From an uncultured Clostridia bacterium (GTDB taxonomy: Bacteria; Bacillota; Clostridia; Oscillospirales; Oscillospiraceae): DNA of 35,180 nucleotides. The DNA lies in contig CALYRG010000012.1 of assembly GCA_945482615.1 (NCBI GenBank), positions 1 to 35,180 on the forward strand, read 5' to 3'. A program made the translations under genes and the position numbers. The notes beneath the pieces are model-generated. The model ran no database searches. It worked only from the letters and a program-made list of their open reading frames with translations, and was not told the DNA's origin. Shown piece after piece: positions 30,775-35,180 of this stretch (position 1 is the first letter of the stretch; each line of letters begins with the position of its first letter).

Positions 30775-31112
30775 GGGGCCACCTCCTGCCAGCGCACCGA
30801 AAGGGCGGCAAAAATTTCCTTCTCCACCGCCACCTCCACCCGGGCGCCCCTCAGGCCGGGAACGCCGGTGTCCTCGGGGATAACGGTGACGGCAAGCGCC
30901 CCGTTTTCAAAGGAGCCGGGGGTCTGCCCCCGGGAGGCCTTCAGCTCCTCGGCGGTGTTCTGGGCCAGAATCACGGCCTCCTCCCGGAGCTGGGTGCGCC
31001 GGGCGGTCTGCCCCGCGAAGACGAACAGCCGCAGGCACATGGTGGCGGCCAGGGCAAACACCAGCACCATCACAAGCTGCTCCATCAGGACAAGGGAACT
31101 GCGGTTCTTCAT
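30771..31112 (-). CDS. Pseudopilin-like membrane protein
   Basis: The 113-residue protein begins with NRSSLVLMEQLVMVLVFALAATMCLRLFVFAG, a hydrophobic segment with a Glu near its start, resembling prepilin helices. A helical AQNTAEELKASRG segment and a beta-rich end follow. It overlaps both neighbours by 4 bases, so it is translationally coupled within the operon. Confidence 0.7.
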   Translation of the reverse strand: MKNRSSLVLMEQLVMVLVFALAATMCLRLFVFAGQTARRTQLREEAVILAQNTAEELKASRGQTPGSFENGALAVTVIPEDTGVPGLRGARVEVAVEKEIFAALSVRWQEVAP

Positions 31113-31573
31113 CTGAGCACCTCCTGTCCCGGGCGAATGTACAGCGTCAGGGTGGTCCTATCCGCGAGCTTCGCCGTCAGCACCCCATCCGAAAGGGTGA
31201 GGTCAAGCTGCTCCAGGGGCAGCAGGGCATCCCCATCCTGGGGGGACACGGCAGCGTCCGCTCCGGCGTACAGCTCCCGCAGGGAGCCGTCATAGCAGTA
31301 GACCCGGGTGATGTAGATGTGACCATCCACATCCTCGGCAAGAAGCAGGCAGGGGCAGCCCTCAAAGTCCCCCACCTCGATAAACTGGGCCTGCTGCACC
31401 CGGGTGGTGACGTACCGGGCGGCGGTGCGCAGGGCGTAGCTGTCCTCTCCCCGGCGAACCAGTCCTCTGTAGGCTTTGGCCCCGGTGAGCAGCACCAGCA
31501 GCACGCACAGGGCGAACACCGTGAACACCAGCAGGGTCAGAAGGTCTGTGAGTTTTGTGTGTTTCTCATTCAT
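31109..31573 (-). CDS. DUF4860-like pilus operon protein
   Basis: The 154-residue protein has one N-terminal membrane segment (LTLLVFTVFALCVLLVLLTG) and an extracellular beta domain (YVTTRVQQAQFIEVGDFEGC ... YITRVYCYDGSLRELY). The pattern matches DUF4860 proteins that sit in clostridial pilus or competence-like operons. It overlaps the next gene by 4 bases. The function is unknown; likely a minor pilin-like piece. Confidence 0.72.
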   Translation of the reverse strand: MNEKHTKLTDLLTLLVFTVFALCVLLVLLTGAKAYRGLVRRGEDSYALRTAARYVTTRVQQAQFIEVGDFEGCPCLLLAEDVDGHIYITRVYCYDGSLRELYAGADAAVSPQDGDALLPLEQLDLTLSDGVLTAKLADRTTLTLYIRPGQEVLR

Positions 31574-31857
31574 GGCATGTTTTCCAGCACGGTAATATCC
31601 GGCATCAGGTTGGAGGCGAACAGCTCGTAGCGGACGGTGTAGGCAGTTTTGTCATATTGCAGGCCGTAGTGCTCCTGCATGTAGGCGACATCCGGGGGGT
31701 AGGCCCCCTCGCAGGCGTAGCAGCTCACGGCGGTGCGGCGCAGGGCGTCCTCCAGCCGCTGCCGGCCCAGGCGCTCCCGGCCGCTTTCCAGCCGGGACAC
31801 CGCCGCCAGCACGCACAGCAGCATTGCCAGCACCAGTAGGATTCCTCGTTTCTTCAT
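31570..31857 (-). CDS. Small pilus-operon membrane protein
   Basis: The 95-residue protein has an N-terminal hydrophobic segment (GILLVLAMLLCVLAAVS) and a short outer part with two Cys (VSCYACEGAYPPDVAYMQEHY). Such small pilin-like proteins often follow PilC/GspF genes. ATG 31857 is preferred over a TTG at 31869, which would overlap the upstream gene. The two cysteines could form a disulphide. Confidence 0.7.
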   Translation of the reverse strand: MKKRGILLVLAMLLCVLAAVSRLESGRERLGRQRLEDALRRTAVSCYACEGAYPPDVAYMQEHYGLQYDKTAYTVRYELFASNLMPDITVLENMP

Positions 31858-31861
31858 GGCG

Positions 31862-32896
31862 TCACCCAATGACGGACATGATGTCCACGAGAGGCAGCAT
31901 CACGGAAAGGAGGATCAGGCCCACAAGCAGAGAGGAGATCAGCACCATGGCAGGCTCGATCCGGGACACGGTGTCTTCCAGCGCCTGCCGGGCCTCCTGG
32001 GCCATGTGGTCTGCGATGTCCGCCATCACCTGGTCGGCGTTGCCGCCCCGCAGACCCAGCCGGAGCATCCGGCAGCGCACCGGGGGCACAAGCTGGGCTT
32101 GTTCCAGCGCTTCGTCCAGGGACGCGCCCTCCGCCACGGCGCCGGCACAGGCGTTCCCCCGGGCGGCAGCGCCGGGGTTATCCGCCAGCAGCCGCTGGGC
32201 TAGGGCCACCGCCTGCTCCGTGGGCATACCGCTGCCAAGACCCATGGCAAGGCCCCGGGCAAACCGGGCGTTGTTATACAGCCCCAGCACCCCCCGGTCA
32301 CCCAGCTTCCGGTTAAAAAGGCTCCGCAAAGAATAGCGGAAGGGCGCGTTCCAGCGATACAATCCGTACACCACGGCGATCACGCCCAGAAGCCCCAGCA
32401 GCACCGGCAGTCCTGCGGACAGCGCCTGACCCAGGTACAAAAGGCCCGCTCCCGCGCCGGTGAGGCGGCTGCCCAGGGATGCGTACACCGCGTCGAATAC
32501 CGGCAGCACCTTCATCAGCAGCACCGCAATGACCACTAGCATCAGCGCCAGCAGAATCGTGGGGTACAGCAGGGCGCTTCGAAGCTGCCTGCTGGTGCGG
32601 CAGCGCTCGTCATAGTAGTCTGCCAGGCTGTGCAGGGCCTCCTCCAGCCGTCCGGAGTCCTCGCCGATGGCCATCATGCCCAGGGCCAGGGCAGGGAATC
32701 GCCCCTGATTTTGGGCCGCCTGGGACAGGGGCACCCCCGCGTCCAGCTCCGGGGCCATGGCATCCAGGGTCTGCTTCACTGCGCCCTGCTCCTGCCCCAG
32801 GAGCAGCTGCAATCCTTCGCCCAGGCCAATGCCCGCGTGGAGCAGCAGCTCCAGCCCCCGGCACACCCGGGCCAGCTCACTGTCAGTCAAATACAT
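31862..32896 (-). CDS. Type II secretion system F / PilC-like inner-membrane protein
   Basis: The 344-residue protein has two GspF domains, each with a conserved start (GLELLLHAGIGLGEGLQLLL near residue 13 and FARGLAMGLGSGMPTEQAVALAQRLLA near 220), and about three membrane helices (YPTILLALMLVVIAVLLMKV; GLPVLLGLLGVIAVVYGLY; PAMVLISSLLVGLILLSVML). It is the platform for pilus assembly. ATG 32896 follows AGGAGG. It is the first gene of the operon seen here; just upstream lies the REP array, not the expected assembly ATPase. Confidence 0.9.
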   Translation of the reverse strand: MYLTDSELARVCRGLELLLHAGIGLGEGLQLLLGQEQGAVKQTLDAMAPELDAGVPLSQAAQNQGRFPALALGMMAIGEDSGRLEEALHSLADYYDERCRTSRQLRSALLYPTILLALMLVVIAVLLMKVLPVFDAVYASLGSRLTGAGAGLLYLGQALSAGLPVLLGLLGVIAVVYGLYRWNAPFRYSLRSLFNRKLGDRGVLGLYNNARFARGLAMGLGSGMPTEQAVALAQRLLADNPGAAARGNACAGAVAEGASLDEALEQAQLVPPVRCRMLRLGLRGGNADQVMADIADHMAQEARQALEDTVSRIEPAMVLISSLLVGLILLSVMLPLVDIMSVIG

Positions 32897-32930
32897 ACTG
32901 TCGCCTCCTGAAATGAAGAATGATTCCTGT

Positions 32931-33312
32931 AGGGGCAATGATCAACCGCCCGCCCTCCGGTAGGGGCGGTTATCAACCGCCCGCCCCCCTCGTAGGGGCG
33001 ATTATCAATCGCCCGCCCCCCGGTAGGGGCGGTTATCAACCGCCCGCCCCCCCTGTAGGGGCGGTTATCAACCGCCCACCACCCGGTAGGGGCGATTATC
33101 AATCGCCCGCCACCCGGTAGGGGCGATTATCAATCGCCCGCCCCCACGTAGGGGCGGTTATCAACCGCCCGCCCCCCGGTAGGGGCGGTTATCAACCGCC
33201 CGCCCCCCCGTAGGGGCGATTATCAATCGCCCGCTCCCTCCGGCGGGGACGATTATCAACCGCCCGCCCCCACGTTTGCGGGGGTGATTTCGGGCGATGA
33301 TCAATCACCCGC
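32931..33312 (+). repeat. Tandem array of about eleven REPs, CRISPR-like spacing
   Basis: Ten to eleven direct copies of the GTAG REP (GCGGTT and GCGATT classes) follow each other every 31-32 bases, with 8-9 base C-rich spacers (CGCCCCCC-type). The last units are degenerate, and the final hairpin overlaps the stop codon of the RAYT gene. It is the longest direct REP array in the window. Confidence 0.92.
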
Positions 33313-33783
33313 CATATGTGCACGATATCGGTCATCCTCCCACTTCATGGGATTTCCCTCAATATAATTCCAGATGTTCCGGTAATCCGTCTCGTCCCGC
33401 ACTACATGGTCGTAAAACCCCTTTTGCCACACCGCGAACCCAGCCTGCTTCGATACGGCGCGTTTCATCTGCTGGATCACAGTGCTTGCATCAGGCCTCG
33501 TCTGCCCCGGTTCGAAGCGCATCAGCAGATGCACATGATTGGGCATGATGGTAAAACACTCGACAAAAACCGATGGATAATGGACAGGAATTTCACAAAT
33601 CGCCTGCTTCACCAGCTCTGCACAGCCGGAAAGCACCACATCCTCGGGCCGGCTGACAATCGCATTTTCGTCGGCCCAGAACAAGGACTTGCGATCCTTG
33701 GTGCAGATGGTAATAAAATAGGCGTTGGGGCTGCTGTAATCAAAGCCTCTCAGACGGTTTTCCTTTCTTTTCGGAAGTGCCAT
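33301..33783 (-). CDS. REP-associated tyrosine transposase (RAYT, HUH/Y1 family)
   Basis: The 160-residue protein has the IS200-like Y1 transposase fold: AYFITICTKDRKSLFW near residue 21, the HUH motif in IMPNHVHLLM (His83, His85), and the catalytic Tyr in WQKGFYDHVVRDETDY (Tyr124), followed by NIWNYIEGNPMKWEDDRY. That ending is typical of RAYTs, which act on REP hairpins preceded by GTAG. ATG 33783 gives a compact protein, although its ribosome binding site is weak; a longer frame runs into an elongated REP. Base composition is more AT-rich than in most neighbours. An array of GTAG REPs follows its 3' end. It is intact and likely functional. Confidence 0.93.
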   Translation of the reverse strand: MALPKRKENRLRGFDYSSPNAYFITICTKDRKSLFWADENAIVSRPEDVVLSGCAELVKQAICEIPVHYPSVFVECFTIMPNHVHLLMRFEPGQTRPDASTVIQQMKRAVSKQAGFAVWQKGFYDHVVRDETDYRNIWNYIEGNPMKWEDDRYRAHMAGD

Positions 33784-33808
33784 AAATCCGACCCATCCCT
33801 TTTCGGTG

Positions 33809-33995
33809 TTTTTCGGGCGATTAATAGAAATTATGGTATGATTGCCACCGGCAATCATGGTGATTTGGATTTGCTGCGCGGCGCACCACGCCCCTACGGG
33901 CGCGGGGAGACGGCGGGCGATTAATAATCGCCCCTACGGTTGCGGGGGGGTTCGGGCGATTAATAATCGCCCCTACGGCTGCGGGTATCCGTTGG
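33809..33995. repeat. Elongated REP and two REPs upstream of RAYT
   Basis: The elongated REP at about 33809-33896 (minus orientation, GTAGGGGCGTGG head) points into the RAYT gene. Two GCGATT-class REPs on the minus strand at about 33917-33938 and 33955-33976 follow. No gene is visible to 34002. Confidence 0.87.
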
Positions 33996-34002
33996 ATATC
34001 CC

Positions 34003-34989
34003 TCAATACAAATACTTCACCGTATAATTCCCATTATTTTCAATAAACCGCATGATCTCCGGGCTGCGCTGGCCGGAGGAGGCGAAGGTGGGATCCATCC
34101 GCTTCCAGACGCTTCCGTCAAAGAAGATCACGCCGTCGATCCAGCCCTGCTCCTGCGTCCACACGCTGATCCAGGCATGGTAGTCGCTGCCCGCGTAGCC
34201 CACCACCAGCTTGCAGGGCACATCCTGACTGCGGAGCATGGCGGCCATCAGCGCTGCGTAATCAAAGCAGATGCCCTTCTTCCGCTCCAGCACCTTGTCC
34301 AGCTCCGGCAGGTACCCGCTCTTGACCGTGGCGGCCAGCTCGTAGTCGTAGCTCAGACTCTCCACCACATAGTCGTACACCGCCGCCACCTTTTCCAGCG
34401 GGTCCGTCAGATTCTGGCACAGAACCGCCCCCTGGGCCAACGTGTCCGGCGCGTCCAGATAGTTCACATACTGGTTGGGCCGGAGGAAGGGGGCAAATTC
34501 GTCTGCCAACTCTGCGTCAAACCGGGCGGTCATCACCACGGCGTACTTGGTGCTCTGAATATTCTGGTACACCCCCACCTGATAAGCGCCATTGCCGTCG
34601 GACAGGGGGAACACCGTCCATTCGCCCTGGGGCAGGTTGTAGGTGTAGGTGGTGGTGGGGCCCTTCACCTGCACCTTCAGCCGCTTGTCGGTTTCGGCGG
34701 TGAAGCGCACCATGACGTAGCCCTCGGCGGTGTTGGAGTAGTCCACCACGGCGCTGTCGCAGCGCTCCTCCCGCTCACCCGGAGCGGTGGGCTCCAGCAG
34801 GATGCTCTGGGGCGGCAGGGGAGCCATGGTCAGCTCCAGGGCCATGGAGGGCTCGGCAGGTGCGCTGGTCTGCGGGGGCAGGGTCAGAACCGTGGGAACC
34901 GTCTGGGGGTCAGGCTCTGTGGCAGGGGCAGCCCCGGCGCACCCGGTCAGCGCCGCCGCCAGTATAAGGATCACCAGAAACCGTCTCAA
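34003..34989 (-). CDS. Lipoprotein with transglutaminase-like domain
   Basis: The 328-residue protein has a lipoprotein signal (FLVILILAAALTGC; lipobox LTGC) and a Pro/Thr-rich linker. A transglutaminase-like core has the triad context KKGICFDYAALMAAMLRS (Cys), SDYHAWISVW (His) and WKRMDPTF (Asp). Family members cut or cross-link proteins, or act on cell-wall peptides, at the outer face. TTG 34989 is preferred: GGGAGGG lies 7 bases upstream, and TTG 34995 would be almost on top of it. A promoter lies just upstream. The substrate is unknown. Confidence 0.88.
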   Translation of the reverse strand: MRRFLVILILAAALTGCAGAAPATEPDPQTVPTVLTLPPQTSAPAEPSMALELTMAPLPPQSILLEPTAPGEREERCDSAVVDYSNTAEGYVMVRFTAETDKRLKVQVKGPTTTYTYNLPQGEWTVFPLSDGNGAYQVGVYQNIQSTKYAVVMTARFDAELADEFAPFLRPNQYVNYLDAPDTLAQGAVLCQNLTDPLEKVAAVYDYVVESLSYDYELAATVKSGYLPELDKVLERKKGICFDYAALMAAMLRSQDVPCKLVVGYAGSDYHAWISVWTQEQGWIDGVIFFDGSVWKRMDPTFASSGQRSPEIMRFIENNGNYTVKYLY

Positions 34990-35022
34990 GGCCAAGCCCT
35001 CCCAAACAATACCATTTCTGCC

Positions 35023-35052
35023 ATTATATCACCCGGATACCCCATTTGTCGA
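35023..35052 (-). promoter_or_regulatory. Promoter of the lipoprotein gene
   Basis: On the minus strand TATAAT (35023-35028) has TCGACA (35047-35052) upstream with an 18-base spacer. It is about 35 bases from the start codon. Confidence 0.72.
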
Positions 35053-35096
35053 GGTTTTTTTCACCGAAATGCAGGATGCACCCCTGCCCGCCCCCT

Positions 35097-35180
35097 CGTA
35101 GGGGCGATTATCAATCGCCCGCCCCCGTAGGGGCGATTATCAATCGCCCGCCCCCTCGTAGGGGCGATTATCAATCGCCC
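35097..35180 (+). repeat. Three direct GCGATT-class REPs at the window end
   Basis: Three copies with GTAG heads (about 35098, 35125 and 35158) run in the plus direction with C-rich spacers, like the start of another array. The last copy is cut by the window edge. Confidence 0.88.

Noticed and set aside
32931..33300. CRISPR array
   Set aside because: Spacing is regular, but spacers are only 8-9 C-rich bases, the repeat is the same REP found singly throughout the window, and no cas genes are present.
1..35180. REP hairpins as rho-independent terminators
   Set aside because: Most lack a following T-run and occur in both orientations, also upstream of genes. Only 3990, 7283 and 9862 have proper T-runs and are listed as terminators.

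Overview
The window looks like the chromosome of a high-GC, low-motility Clostridia relative, most like the Oscillospiraceae group of gut Firmicutes. This is inferred from the nrnA-truB-ribF order, strong GGAGG ribosome binding sites, SLH/GH25 surface proteins, a DivIVA-like protein, a clostridial-type phage gene set and very dense short palindromic repeats. I cannot name a species. No rRNA, tRNA, CRISPR or integrase gene was seen.

Layout. 1-3281 (+): end of the ribosome/RNA-maturation operon (nrnA, truB, ribF), its genes pulled apart by repeats. 3282-9451: host genes: an SLH surface protein (-), TatD nuclease (-), a LexA/S24-type repressor (-) divergent from a small Cys-rich gene (+), a zinc-ribbon membrane protein (-) and a membrane-anchored GH25 lysozyme (+). 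9895-27205 (+): a short-tailed-phage particle cassette: small coiled-coil gene, TerL, P22-type portal, a DUF6291-like protein, a Prp-type cysteine protease, scaffold, N4-gp56-family capsid, connectors, tail hub, ejection protein, BppU-like and fibre proteins, XkdX, M15 endolysin, XhlA and LLH-type holin. No integrase or obvious replication module lies beside it. 27170-32896 (-): FliB-like protein, DivIVA-like protein and a type IV pilus/type II secretion-like operon (PilC-, pseudopilin- and PilT-like). 33301-33783 (-): a REP-associated tyrosine (HUH/Y1) transposase, RAYT. 34003-34989 (-): a transglutaminase-like lipoprotein.

The main system here is a REP/RAYT system. Nearly every intergenic gap, in host and phage regions alike, carries hairpins that begin with the tetranucleotide GTAG followed by GG and an 8-9 bp stem (four stem classes). 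GTAG 5' of a REP hairpin is the signature recognised by RAYT transposases in enterobacteria, and an intact RAYT sits in this window between an eleven-unit REP array and an elongated REP. The repeats have filled the gaps of the phage cassette and supply the stop codons of several genes, so the phage genes appear to be long resident yet still open. That fits an old prophage or a domesticated particle cassette.

Within the phage cassette, the capsid N-terminus carries a Prp-type cleavage site (LQLFA), and a Prp-family protease is encoded two genes upstream. Two phage transcription units start from promoters with the same 37-bp upstream box at identical spacing. The host SLH gene has a hairpin that hides its ribosome binding site, next to a heptanucleotide repeat array. 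All calls are from reading the sequence; no database search was possible.
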